Shown here: one piece after another, positions 52,661 to 60,441 of the stretch
Layout of the letters: the number at the start of each line of letters is the position of its first letter
Numbering within the stretch: position 1 is the first letter of the stretch
DNA from: Firm-04 sp045617625
GTDB taxonomy: Bacteria; Bacillota; Clostridia; Oscillospirales; Ruminococcaceae
Assembly (NCBI GenBank): GCA_045617625.1
Contig: JAZLJA010000052.1
Span: forward strand, 9,853-73,852
DNA length: 64,000 nucleotides
Reading direction: 5' to 3'
Notes under the pieces: generated by a model
Databases searched by the model: none
What the model saw: only the letters and a program-made list of their open reading frames with translations
What the model was told of the DNA's origin: nothing
Program-made: the position numbers and the translations under genes

Positions 52661-52698
52661 AAACTCTGTTATCATAATGATAGCAGAGTTTTCTTTTT
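52661..52698 (+). terminator. Terminator between kinase and ABC genes
   Basis: AAACTCTG-TATCAT pairs with ATGATA-CAGAGTTT through a T-G pair, with a minimal loop, followed by TTCTTTTT. The candidate extended -10 at 52670 lies inside the 5' arm, so a transcript starting there would lack that arm and escape termination. Confidence 0.85.
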
Positions 52699-52710
52699 GG
52701 AGGTGGATGC

Positions 52711-53334
52711 ATGAACAGCCTGTTCAGCGATGTGCAGCGTGCAATTTGGTCGCTGCCGTTTTTGTGTGCAGTGATCTTACAGCTCGCGGTTCTGCGATAC
52801 AGCGGTTTTGACAGCGAACTGTACCACATGAGTGTGCCGCTGGTCTGCACGTTTCCGTTTTCCTGCGCATGGCTCGATGAATCCCGCAGCGGCTTCACAA
52901 GACTTGCACTGCACCGCACCTCTGTTTTCTGGTACATCACGGGGAAATATACAGCCTGTGCGGTTTCGGGCGGACTCTGTGAACTGCTTGCCGCTATTCT
53001 GTTCAGCCTTTGGCAGCAAAATGAACTGCCGCAGAATCTTCGGCTGATTTTCTGGTGTGCAGCATTCTGGGCAGGGCTTTCCGCGCTGCTTGCGGCGGCA
53101 TCCGGCAGCAAGTATTCGGCATACGGCGGTGCATTTGTCGTCTGTTATTTTCTTGTCATCCTGCATGAGCGATACTGGAAAACATGTCAGTACATTGATC
53201 CGTTTGAATGGCTTTCGCCGCAGAAAACATGGCTGTTCGGGCATGACAGCATCATCCTGATGCTCGGCGGCATGACACTGCTGACAGGGCTTGTCTATGC
53301 CTGTATTCTGGAAAGGAGAATTGCGCATGGCTAA
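52711..53334 (+). CDS. ABC-2-like membrane permease subunit 1
   Basis: A 207-residue protein with about five to six membrane segments (SLPFLCAVILQLAVLRY, FWYITGKYTACAVSGGLCELLAAILF, LIFWCAAFWAGLSALLAA, AYGGAFVVCYFLVIL, ILMLGGMTLLTGLVYACIL). It resembles one half of a small ABC-2 type permease. RBS GGAGGTG. It overlaps the next permease gene by 8 bp and shares an operon with an ATPase lacking membrane segments, so it is most likely a transporter subunit; the family is inferred. Confidence 0.7.
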   Translation: MNSLFSDVQRAIWSLPFLCAVILQLAVLRYSGFDSELYHMSVPLVCTFPFSCAWLDESRSGFTRLALHRTSVFWYITGKYTACAVSGGLCELLAAILFSLWQQNELPQNLRLIFWCAAFWAGLSALLAAASGSKYSAYGGAFVVCYFLVILHERYWKTCQYIDPFEWLSPQKTWLFGHDSIILMLGGMTLLTGLVYACILERRIAHG

Positions 53335-54223
53335 TGGGATTCGTCAGATTCTGCTGCTGACTGCCGTGAATTTTCGTCGCTGGCGGCGCAGTCCGCAGAT
53401 CTGGCTTGCATTCGGGCTTGGATTTGTCGCGTGCTTTCTGCTGACCAATAAGACTGTTGCATTTGCAGAGGAACATCAGACCGTCATGCAGATATTTGAG
53501 CCGTTTATCTGGACATTCGGAGATGCAAAATCCATTCTGCTGATCTCGCTCTGCCTGTTGCTGTTATTCGCAGATATGCCGCAGCTTGGAGCAGAAGTTC
53601 CGCTGATGCTGGTTCGCACAACACGCCGCCGCTGGATGGCTGCACAGATTCTCTATCTCGTACTTGCAACATTTGTTTTTACTGTATTTTTGTTGTGCGC
53701 AAGCTGTATTCTCTGCGCACAGTACGGATATCCGGCTAATATATGGAGCGAAACCGCCGCGATCCTCAGTTATTCTCCGATCGGTCAGAAGATCGCCGTG
53801 CCGACATTTGTCAAGGTGCTGGAACTGACGTATCCGTATCCGTGCGCCGTCCGGATCTTCCTGCTGATGCTCGGTTATTCGATGACACTTTCCGCGCTGA
53901 TGTTTCTCGGCAATCTGCTTCATGAACAGCTCGGTATGGTGTTCGGTATCGTATTCAGCGGCTTTGGACTGTTTCTCGATCCGAGCATCATTTCCGAATG
54001 GTTTCATTTGTCTGTGTATCAGTCACGGACGGCAAATATCCTGTTCGGATGGCTGTCGCCGCTGAATCACGCGACCTATTATATGCACAATTTCGGATAT
54101 GACAATCTGCCGCGCCTGCGTACTTCCTATCTGGTTTTTGCGGCGGCTGCCTGTATCATATTTGTACTTGCATTTTTACGCTCAAAAAAATATGCATTCT
54201 GCTTCACGGGGACGGAGAAATGA
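53327..54223 (+). CDS. ABC-2-like membrane permease subunit 2
   Basis: A 298-residue protein (ATG 53327; AAGGAG upstream) with about six membrane segments (IWLAFGLGFVACFLL, ILLISLCLLLLF, ILYLVLATFVFTVFLL, IFLLMLGYSMTLSALMFLG, GMVFGIVFSGFGLFL, LVFAAAACIIFVLAFL). It starts inside the preceding permease gene and ends with an ATGA overlap with the ATPase gene. The two dissimilar permeases probably form a heterodimer. Confidence 0.72.
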   Translation: MANGIRQILLLTAVNFRRWRRSPQIWLAFGLGFVACFLLTNKTVAFAEEHQTVMQIFEPFIWTFGDAKSILLISLCLLLLFADMPQLGAEVPLMLVRTTRRRWMAAQILYLVLATFVFTVFLLCASCILCAQYGYPANIWSETAAILSYSPIGQKIAVPTFVKVLELTYPYPCAVRIFLLMLGYSMTLSALMFLGNLLHEQLGMVFGIVFSGFGLFLDPSIISEWFHLSVYQSRTANILFGWLSPLNHATYYMHNFGYDNLPRLRTSYLVFAAAACIIFVLAFLRSKKYAFCFTGTEK

Positions 54224-54861
54224 ATATGAACGAAAATACAGGGATTCTGGTGTCCCATATCTACAAATCCTTTGGCAAGGAAACTGTCCTGCACGATGTA
54301 TCGCTGACGGTCAAACGCGGCGAGATTGCGGGACTTGTCGGAAACAACGGCAGCGGCAAAACCGTCCTGATGAAGTGTATCTGCGGTTTCATGAAACCGG
54401 AGCGCGGCGAGATCACCGTTTGCGGAAAACGCATCGGTAAGGACTGCGACTTCCCGACAAATCTCGGGCTGATCATCGAAACGCCCGGTTTTCTGCCCTC
54501 GATGTCAGGTTATCGGAATCTGCGAACACTTGCAGCCCTGCGCGGTGTCATCGGCAAAGCAGAAATTCTGGATACGTTGAAACGTGTCGGACTGTATGAT
54601 GCAAGACACAAATCCGTATCGAAGTATTCGCTCGGAATGCGGCAGCGATTGGGAATTGCACAGGCGATCATGGAAAATCCGGATGTGCTGATTCTGGATG
54701 AACCGTTCAACGCATTGGATGCTGCAACAACGGCGCAGATGCGCGAGCTCCTGCTGCATCTCAAAGCGCAGGGCAAAACGATCCTGCTTGCAAGCCACAA
54801 TGCAGAGGATATCCGAACGCTTTGCGACCATGTGTATGAAATGGAGGTGCATACTGCATGA
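54220..54861 (+). CDS. ABC transporter ATPase
   Basis: A 213-residue ATPase with Walker A GNNGSGKT, Q-loop region LGLIIETPGF, signature YSLGMRQRLGIA, Walker B VLILDEPFNALD and H-loop LASHN. The LGMRQRL signature is typical of ABC-2 drug, bacteriocin or polysaccharide exporters. It overlaps the genes on both sides by ATGA. It should energise the two permeases just upstream. Confidence 0.92.
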   Translation: MNMNENTGILVSHIYKSFGKETVLHDVSLTVKRGEIAGLVGNNGSGKTVLMKCICGFMKPERGEITVCGKRIGKDCDFPTNLGLIIETPGFLPSMSGYRNLRTLAALRGVIGKAEILDTLKRVGLYDARHKSVSKYSLGMRQRLGIAQAIMENPDVLILDEPFNALDAATTAQMRELLLHLKAQGKTILLASHNAEDIRTLCDHVYEMEVHTA

Positions 54862-56216
54862 ATTTGCTGCATATTCTGATTGAGATGATTTGTGCGTGCT
54901 GTCTGTTCTGCATTCCCGTATCGGCGGAAGAACTGCCTGAACAGACGGAAAGCATCCCGAAAAGCGCACCCGTTATTCTGATTGATAACACACATATCTA
55001 CGAACATATGATGCAAAGCTATACGCAAGGATACGAGCCGATCATTGACGGGGATGATGCGATTGTGGTTCTGCCGCTTTGCTGTACGGAGGGCGAAGCA
55101 CCTGCATCTCTGCGCGTTTCGGCGGAGCTGCCGTCAGATTCGCCGTTCATCATGAAGAATTATGAGCAGACCGTTCCGCTTGCTGAACATACTGATACGG
55201 AGGGCAATGTTTCCGAGATTTTTCTTATCGAATTTCGTCTTGCCATGTATTCAGAGCGCATGAACGGTTGCTATCCGATTCTGCTTCAAGCGGCAGAATT
55301 TGGGGCATATACGGTGTATGTGAATATTACCGACGGTATCAATCCGAATGAAGAAGCACCTGAGCCGACCACCGAACCGCAGCAGGCAGAAGAACCTGTC
55401 GTACTGATGCCGAAACTATTGGTGCAGGGTGTCTCGGGCGGCATGGTGCAGGCAGGTGAGATAGCGGAACTGCATATCACTTTGAAAAACACTTCGCGCA
55501 CTGAATCCCTGCAAAACCTGATCGTAACGGCTTCTGCGCCTGCATCATGTTCTCTGCAAAGTGCCGATACGCTGTATTTTGAACAAATCGCTGCAAATTC
55601 AGAATTTGAAACCGTATTCTGCTGTCAGACTGCACCTGATGCGAATGCAGGCAGTTATCTGCTGCCGCTGCAATTTGATTTCGCATACGGCAAAGGCATG
55701 AACGGTTTCGGCAGCGGCAATGTCCGCATGGATATCACGCAGCCCGTCAGAATGTCATTTCCACAAGTCGTTCTGCCCACAGAAGCAGTCGTGTCCGACC
55801 GCTTGGAACTGCATTTGCAGGCAATCAATCTTGGCGTAACAGCTGCGCAGAATGTGCGTGCTGAGTTACATTGTGACGGTCTGCTGCCCGAGGAAACAGC
55901 TTTTTTGGGAACGGTCAGCGGTGGCACATCCGCAGAAACGATTCTGAATGTGCAAGTCACATCCAAACGTGGTGAAGAGCTTTACGGTGAAACATCAGGG
56001 CAAATCACGTTCACTTATACAGATGAAGCAGGAAAGGAGCAGTCCGAAACACAGGATTTCTCGCTCACTCTGAGATCCCCCTTTTCGGAACGCACCGTAG
56101 AGCCTGCACAGGCTTCCCCGAAATACTGGGTGTGGATCATGGCAGGCATCTGCGTTGGTATCCTGCTAATATCGGCATATCTGTTCATCCGCCGCAGAAA
56201 GCAGGTGCAGTCATGA
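54858..56216 (+). CDS. Secreted protein with beta-sandwich repeats and C-terminal membrane anchor
   Basis: A 452-residue protein: signal peptide (~1-24), extracytoplasmic part with Ig-like/CARDB-type strand patterns (AGEIAELHITLKNTSRTESLQNLIVTASAP and a second block from ~300, DRLELHLQAINLGVTAAQNVRAEL), then one C-terminal helix (VWIMAGICVGILLISAYLFI) and a basic tail. This layout recalls proteins of the COG1361 type that accompany ABC transporters; the role is unknown. Translationally coupled to the ATPase gene and to the next gene, so it is part of the same machine. Confidence 0.75.
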   Translation: MNLLHILIEMICACCLFCIPVSAEELPEQTESIPKSAPVILIDNTHIYEHMMQSYTQGYEPIIDGDDAIVVLPLCCTEGEAPASLRVSAELPSDSPFIMKNYEQTVPLAEHTDTEGNVSEIFLIEFRLAMYSERMNGCYPILLQAAEFGAYTVYVNITDGINPNEEAPEPTTEPQQAEEPVVLMPKLLVQGVSGGMVQAGEIAELHITLKNTSRTESLQNLIVTASAPASCSLQSADTLYFEQIAANSEFETVFCCQTAPDANAGSYLLPLQFDFAYGKGMNGFGSGNVRMDITQPVRMSFPQVVLPTEAVVSDRLELHLQAINLGVTAAQNVRAELHCDGLLPEETAFLGTVSGGTSAETILNVQVTSKRGEELYGETSGQITFTYTDEAGKEQSETQDFSLTLRSPFSERTVEPAQASPKYWVWIMAGICVGILLISAYLFIRRRKQVQS

Positions 56217-56917
56217 GATTTCTGCGGCTCTGGCGGCAATATGACAGTATCAAGGCAGTGGTTTTGCTCGCTGCACTGGCTGTCTTTCTTGTCGGGTATT
56301 GCATTCATGCGGCACTCACTTATGCGATGCTGCTGCAAACACCGGCAGAGTATATCTGTACGGCGGATGGCGCGTTTGATTCCATTTTGCCGCGACTGAT
56401 GCAGATTGAGACTGTCAAGGGATACAGTATGCAGAAAACAGCGTATCTGGTACAAAAAGATAAAACGCTGAATGTGACGATGCTCTCTGCTGCATATTTC
56501 TCCGATGCCTACGGTATCACAGGAAATGCGCATACCGTCTGGGCAAATGATGCTGCATTTGCGGCAATCTGTGAGAATACTGATGCACAATTTCAAGGAA
56601 CGCTGGATGGCAAACCGTTCTCCGCGGCAATCATCTGCACAAATGCTCTGCCAAAGAGTCAGCCCTTTGCCGCGATGTCAGTCAATGCCGCCGAACTGCA
56701 TGATGCAGCAGAATTACGCATCTGCATGACAGAGCAGAACACCGCAGAAATTGAACAGCTTGGTTTATCCGTCCTCAATAAAGATGTAATGTGTGCCGCA
56801 GAATATGAGAAAAAACTTGTGCTGCTGCGCATTCGGTTCGGTGCGCTTTCGGCAATTCTGGCACTGATCGGCGCAGCGGCATTCTTTCGTGTGTACCATT
56901 TTGCAGAGAAACGATAG
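56213..56917 (+). CDS. Two-helix membrane protein with a large external domain
   Basis: A 234-residue protein. N-terminal helix (AVVLLAALAVFLVGYCIHAAL), ~150-residue extracytoplasmic domain, C-terminal helix (FGALSAILALIGAAAFFRVY) and short basic tail. The external region (ILPRLMQIETVKGYSMQKTA..., then strand-rich segments) has the general look of a MacB periplasmic core domain without the four-helix permease; that comparison is weak. It begins in the ATGA of the preceding gene, so it is the last gene of the operon. No clear terminator follows. Confidence 0.68.
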   Translation: MRFLRLWRQYDSIKAVVLLAALAVFLVGYCIHAALTYAMLLQTPAEYICTADGAFDSILPRLMQIETVKGYSMQKTAYLVQKDKTLNVTMLSAAYFSDAYGITGNAHTVWANDAAFAAICENTDAQFQGTLDGKPFSAAIICTNALPKSQPFAAMSVNAAELHDAAELRICMTEQNTAEIEQLGLSVLNKDVMCAAEYEKKLVLLRIRFGALSAILALIGAAAFFRVYHFAEKR

Positions 56918-57028
56918 AGAATACATCTCATTTTCAGCAGAATGAAAAATATACCGAGAAGCCTCGTTCTAAATAGATCTGCTGATTCACTTCGTTCTGC
57001 TCAGTTTTGAGAGCCCGATATCACATTG

Positions 57029-57043
57029 ATAACAACTTGTTAT
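57029..57043. promoter_or_regulatory. Orphan palindrome
   Basis: ATAACAA and TTGTTAT around a single C, a perfect 15-bp inverted repeat of operator size. No promoter or start codon was recognised next to it. Confidence 0.35.
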
Positions 57044-57141
57044 GGTTCGCATATTGAAATACGATAAATACAGAAGCCGAAATTGATCTCTTTCGTTCAT
57101 ATATTGGTACTTGATTTCTCATCAATAATATTTGTTAAACG

Positions 57142-57174
57142 CCGCGCCCGACAAGAAGCTCTTGTCGGGCGCGG
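57142..57174. terminator. Strong GC-rich hairpin
   Basis: CCGCGCCCGACAAGA pairs perfectly with TCTTGTCGGGCGCGG around AGC. It lacks a clear U-tract on the plus strand. It could end transcripts of the ABC operon 225 bp upstream. Confidence 0.55.
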
Positions 57175-57688
57175 TGCGATATATTCGCTTGTCTTATTTG
57201 GACAACTTATGGTTAACTGTGCTGCGATAAACTGCATCGGATCACACTGGGCGTAATTAACGTTGCGCACTGTATTATGCGATTCTGCATGGTTTTCTCT
57301 GGAATGTGCAGCAGGCTGACAGGTTGACTTTGTAATAACAAATTTTCGTTGTTCTGTCAAGATTGGTATGGATTGGCAAATTCTTTGGGCGCGAAATGGC
57401 AAATTCTTCTTAGAATATGCGAGCCTGAATCGTCAGAAATCTTCCTGTTTTGAAAAATAATTTGCCCTAGATATTGTGGCTGCAATTCTCTGTATATCTA
57501 GCGTGATTTTCAATCTCGAAAACGATTAAAATGACGAATGTACGCAAAAAATGCGTGTTTTGCTGTGCGCAAGAACCGTATAGATATAGGGCACGAAACT
57601 ATGTTCGATTTGCGAAGATTGTGCAGGATGCCCAAAAACAAACACGAAAAATCTGCGAAATCTGGGGTGAGAGTTTTCAGATTTGGGC

Positions 57689-57717
57689 TTGACAAATGCG
57701 GCAACAGGGGTTATAAT
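57689..57717 (+). promoter_or_regulatory. Consensus promoter of the dcw cluster
   Basis: TTGACA (57689-57694), 17-bp spacer, TATAAT (57712-57717). The leader to mraZ is about 235 nt. Confidence 0.93.
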
Positions 57718-57730
57718 GTGAATGTATCGA

Positions 57731-57770
57731 GGCAAGAATTGGAATGAAATGGCAAAGATTGGCAAATCAA
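57731..57770 (+). promoter_or_regulatory. Candidate MraZ box
   Basis: Four repeats in exact 10-bp phase beginning GGCAAG, GGAATG, GGCAAA and GGCAAA at 57731, 57741, 57751 and 57761, three of them preceded by T (TGG core). They start ~7 bp after the predicted transcription start. MraZ is known to bind TGG-containing direct repeats of about this period in its own promoter in other bacteria. Confidence 0.6.
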
Positions 57771-57957
57771 ATGCCCATTCCATGATAAATATAAAATCGT
57801 CTCGGACTGATTATGTGCAGAACAAAAGACCTGCTTCGGCAGATACCGGGCGAATGTGCTGCGGCTCGGATTCTATTTCGGAACAATTGCTGTTCCGATG
57901 GTATCCGATCCGCAGCCGCACTCGGGGATGCGGTGATGGGTCGGAAAGGGGGCTCGC

Positions 57958-58386
57958 GTGGCGGCTCGACTCTCGGGCAAGAAGTCCGCGTCCATCGACG
58001 CACGCGGGCGCATGAGTTTTCCCGCGCAGTATCTGACAACGCTGGGAAACGTGCTCTACCTTACCCCCGACACTGACGGCATCGGCTATCTCATCGTCAA
58101 TTCCCAAGAGGGCTATGACGCATACTGCGACAGCCTGAAAGCAAAGTTTTCAGGCGCAAAGCTTCGTTTGGTGATGCGCCATTGCTGCGCAACGACCGCA
58201 ACTGTTGAACCTGACAAGCTCGGACGCATCACGATTCCTGAGGAACTCTGCAAGCACGCACATCTGGAGGGCAAAGTTGCCATCATCGGTGTGTCGGATT
58301 ACGCGGAAATCTGGGATGAGGAACACTTCACAACATTTGATGCCGAAGGACTCGAAACGATCAATGCCCTGATGGCAGAGGAGTGA
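57958..58386 (+). CDS. mraZ: Transcriptional regulator MraZ
   Basis: A 142-residue AbrB-like protein made of two MraZ repeats, each with a D-x-x-G-R motif (IDARGRMSFPAQY near residue 13 and DKLGRITIPEELCKHA near 84). It forms rings that bind tandem repeats and represses the division and cell-wall cluster. The start is GTG at 57958 with GGAAAGGGGG ahead; no ATG fits the first repeat. It is the first gene of the dcw cluster and lies behind a candidate MraZ box. Confidence 0.92.
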   Translation: MAARLSGKKSASIDARGRMSFPAQYLTTLGNVLYLTPDTDGIGYLIVNSQEGYDAYCDSLKAKFSGAKLRLVMRHCCATTATVEPDKLGRITIPEELCKHAHLEGKVAIIGVSDYAEIWDEEHFTTFDAEGLETINALMAEE

Positions 58387-58390
58387 GACC

Positions 58391-59320
58391 GTGAATTTGC
58401 CCAACGAATACCACAGACCGGTGATGCTCGATGAAGTATTGGCTGATCTGGATGTCAAGCCAAACGGCATCTATCTGGACGGTACGGCAGGCGGCGGCGG
58501 ACACTCGTATGCGATCGCGTCAAGGCTCACAGAGGGCGGGCAGCTCATCGCAATGGACCAAGATCCGGATGCGATCGAGCAAGCCTCAAAACGTCTCTCA
58601 GGGCTTCCTGCGGCGGTGATTCACGCGAACTTTACATCTCTTGGCGAAGTGCTGCGTGAACGGAATTTGCAGGCAGACGGAATCCTGCTTGATCTGGGCG
58701 TCAGCAGTCACGAACTGGACGACGCGTCCCGCGGGTTTTCCTATCATCAGGATGCACCGCTGGATATGCGGATGTCACAGAGCGGACGCACGGCGGCAGA
58801 TCTGGTCAACACACTTTCCGCGGAGGAGCTTGCGGACATTCTCTTTACCTACGGGGAGGAGAAATATGCACGCGGCATTGCGGCACAGATCGTGGCGGCA
58901 AGAGCGGAAAAGCCCATCGAGACAACACTTGAACTCGCAGAACTGATTAAGAAAGGGGTACCTGCAAAGGTGCGCCGTGAGAAAAATCCATGTAAAAAAT
59001 CGTTTCAGGCGATCCGTATCGCGGTCAATGATGAAATGAACTGTCTTTCCATCGCACTGGAGGAGGCGTTTGCGTCTCTCGCATCGGGTGGAAGATTGGT
59101 GATACTGACATTTCACAGCCTTGAAGACCGTATGGTGAAGCAGGCGTTTGCCAAATGGTGCGTCGGCTGTACCTGTCCGCCTGAATTTCCTGTTTGTGTT
59201 TGCGGCAAAAAGCCAAAAGGGGAACTGGTCCACCGAAAGCCGCTGACGGCATCGGCAGAGGAACTTGCAGTCAATTCGAGAAGCCACAGCGCAAAGCTGC
59301 GGGCGATTCGGAAACTCTGA
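58391..59320 (+). CDS. rsmH: 16S rRNA m4C1402 methyltransferase RsmH
   Basis: A 309-residue SAM-dependent enzyme that methylates N4 of cytosine 1402 of 16S rRNA. The opening HRPVMLDEVLADL, SAM motif YLDGTAGGGGHSYAI, LDLGVSSHELDDASRGFSY, and RREKNPCKKSFQAIRIAVNDEM mark the family. GTG start; its RBS (GGAG) lies in the last codons of mraZ, 4 bp away. Confidence 0.96.
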   Translation: MNLPNEYHRPVMLDEVLADLDVKPNGIYLDGTAGGGGHSYAIASRLTEGGQLIAMDQDPDAIEQASKRLSGLPAAVIHANFTSLGEVLRERNLQADGILLDLGVSSHELDDASRGFSYHQDAPLDMRMSQSGRTAADLVNTLSAEELADILFTYGEEKYARGIAAQIVAARAEKPIETTLELAELIKKGVPAKVRREKNPCKKSFQAIRIAVNDEMNCLSIALEEAFASLASGGRLVILTFHSLEDRMVKQAFAKWCVGCTCPPEFPVCVCGKKPKGELVHRKPLTASAEELAVNSRSHSAKLRAIRKL

Positions 59321-59401
59321 CGGCAAAACAAATGCGCAGGATGCCATGCAGACGGAGAACATCCGACTGCTTTCACAGCTTCGGAAAGGAGGCGGCGGCT
59401 T

Positions 59402-60229
59402 GTGCTGGAGGAATTCCCGAAGAAAATATCCCGTGATCCGATCCTTACGGATGAACAGCGTGTCAAAATGACACGCGAAAACCACGAAAAATCAGCACCG
59501 AAGAAAAAACCCGCGCCCAAAAAACCGAAGGTCAACCCTGCGGAAGAACTCAAGCGCGCGAAAAAAGAACGGAATGCCCAGAGTGCAGCGAATCGGCAGC
59601 GGGCTGAAAGCAAACGAAATGCCAAGAAGGCACAGTCTGCGGCAAAGAACGATCACTCTGAGACAATGGAGATCCAGCTTCCTGCTTCAAAGAACGGACA
59701 GGCAAAGCAGAAAACGATCTCTGCCTATACTGTTTCAAGAAGCACTGCTGTGACGACACAGCCGACTGCCAAGCTTTATGTCAAGGAGACTCCGCGCAAG
59801 GTTCGCGGCGGCCGCTTTGATAACAGTGTGAAAAGCCACGGATACCGATACGGCGGAAGACCTGCTTCCATGCCGAAAGCGATCATCCTCGGAATTTGCG
59901 CAATGGGGCTTGTCGGGGCGGTTATTTACGGCAGAGTGCAGACCAATGAGATCTATTCGCAAATATCCAAGGCACAGGCAAAGTATAAAGACTGCTGTGC
60001 CAAGAACGTCAGTATGCGCTCCGAGATGGAGGGCAAAATGACCGTTAAAAATGTGGCAGAATATGCGGAGAAGGTGCTGGAATTAAAACAGCTTGATCCC
60101 GAATCGCAAATTCAGTATATTCAACTGCAAACAGAAGATGATGTTGTCATCGCGGAGGCGGATGAAGGCTTTTTCGTGAAGATCCGCGGACAGCTGATCC
60201 ACTTCTGGGAATTTATCAAGGGCGAATGA
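59402..60229 (+). CDS. FtsL-like division protein with a long basic cytoplasmic tail
   Basis: A 275-residue protein. The first ~155 residues are cytoplasmic and very rich in Lys, Arg and Ala (PKKKPAPKKPK, KRAKKERNAQSAANRQRAESKRNAKKAQ). One membrane helix (AIILGICAMGLVGAVIYG) and a ~85-residue external leucine/coiled region follow. Position between rsmH and a division PBP and the bitopic topology mark it as FtsL/DivIC-like, but the cytoplasmic part is several times longer than in usual FtsL. The start is GTG 59402 with AAAGGAGG; ATG 59468 is an alternative. Confidence 0.75.
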   Translation: MLEEFPKKISRDPILTDEQRVKMTRENHEKSAPKKKPAPKKPKVNPAEELKRAKKERNAQSAANRQRAESKRNAKKAQSAAKNDHSETMEIQLPASKNGQAKQKTISAYTVSRSTAVTTQPTAKLYVKETPRKVRGGRFDNSVKSHGYRYGGRPASMPKAIILGICAMGLVGAVIYGRVQTNEIYSQISKAQAKYKDCCAKNVSMRSEMEGKMTVKNVAEYAEKVLELKQLDPESQIQYIQLQTEDDVVIAEADEGFFVKIRGQLIHFWEFIKGE

Positions 60230-60371
60230 CATAGAATGAACAGAACGCGCCGCCAAGAACTCTAAGAAAACAAAGAAAAATAGTGTGTAGAACAAAAGAA
60301 AAACAGAGGTCGGCAGCAGGATTGTCAAACAGATATCGGTGGGACAGTCCGCTTCGGCAATGCGTTCTGAC

Positions 60372-60403
60372 GGGCGGGAGGACAATGTCTCACCGCCCTT
60401 TTT
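60372..60403 (+). terminator. Terminator-like hairpin inside the dcw cluster
   Basis: GGGCGG (60372-60377) pairs with CCGCCC (60393-60398), possibly extended by GAG/CTC inside, followed by TTTTTC. It lies 38 bp before the PBP gene, so it may attenuate the downstream part of the cluster. Confidence 0.65.
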
Positions 60404-60441
60404 CATTGCCTGAATGAATTTATGAAAGAAAGGAGCAGCCT

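Larger units (their letters stand above)
56918..57688. other. Long intergenic region without a supported gene
   Basis: About 770 bp, more AT-rich than its surroundings. Open frames here lack RBS and recognisable sequence. Contents: palindrome ATAACAA-C-TTGTTAT (57029-57043), a 15-bp hairpin (57142-57174), and four TTGG/ATGG-type repeats near 57360-57405 (two of them with GGCAAATTC) that resemble the repeats in front of mraZ. Confidence 0.6.

Noticed and set aside
53327..56917. Calling the accessory operon a bacitracin (Bce-type) or lantibiotic-immunity (LanFEG) system
   Set aside because: There is no FtsX-like ten-helix permease and the kinase is not of the short-loop type; LanFEG would lack the large secreted proteins. 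The parts do not match either closely enough.
57097..57402. A minus-strand 101-codon frame in the long intergenic region (also plus-strand frames at 57538 and 57722)
   Set aside because: No RBS, improbable amino-acid composition, and one spans the dcw promoter.
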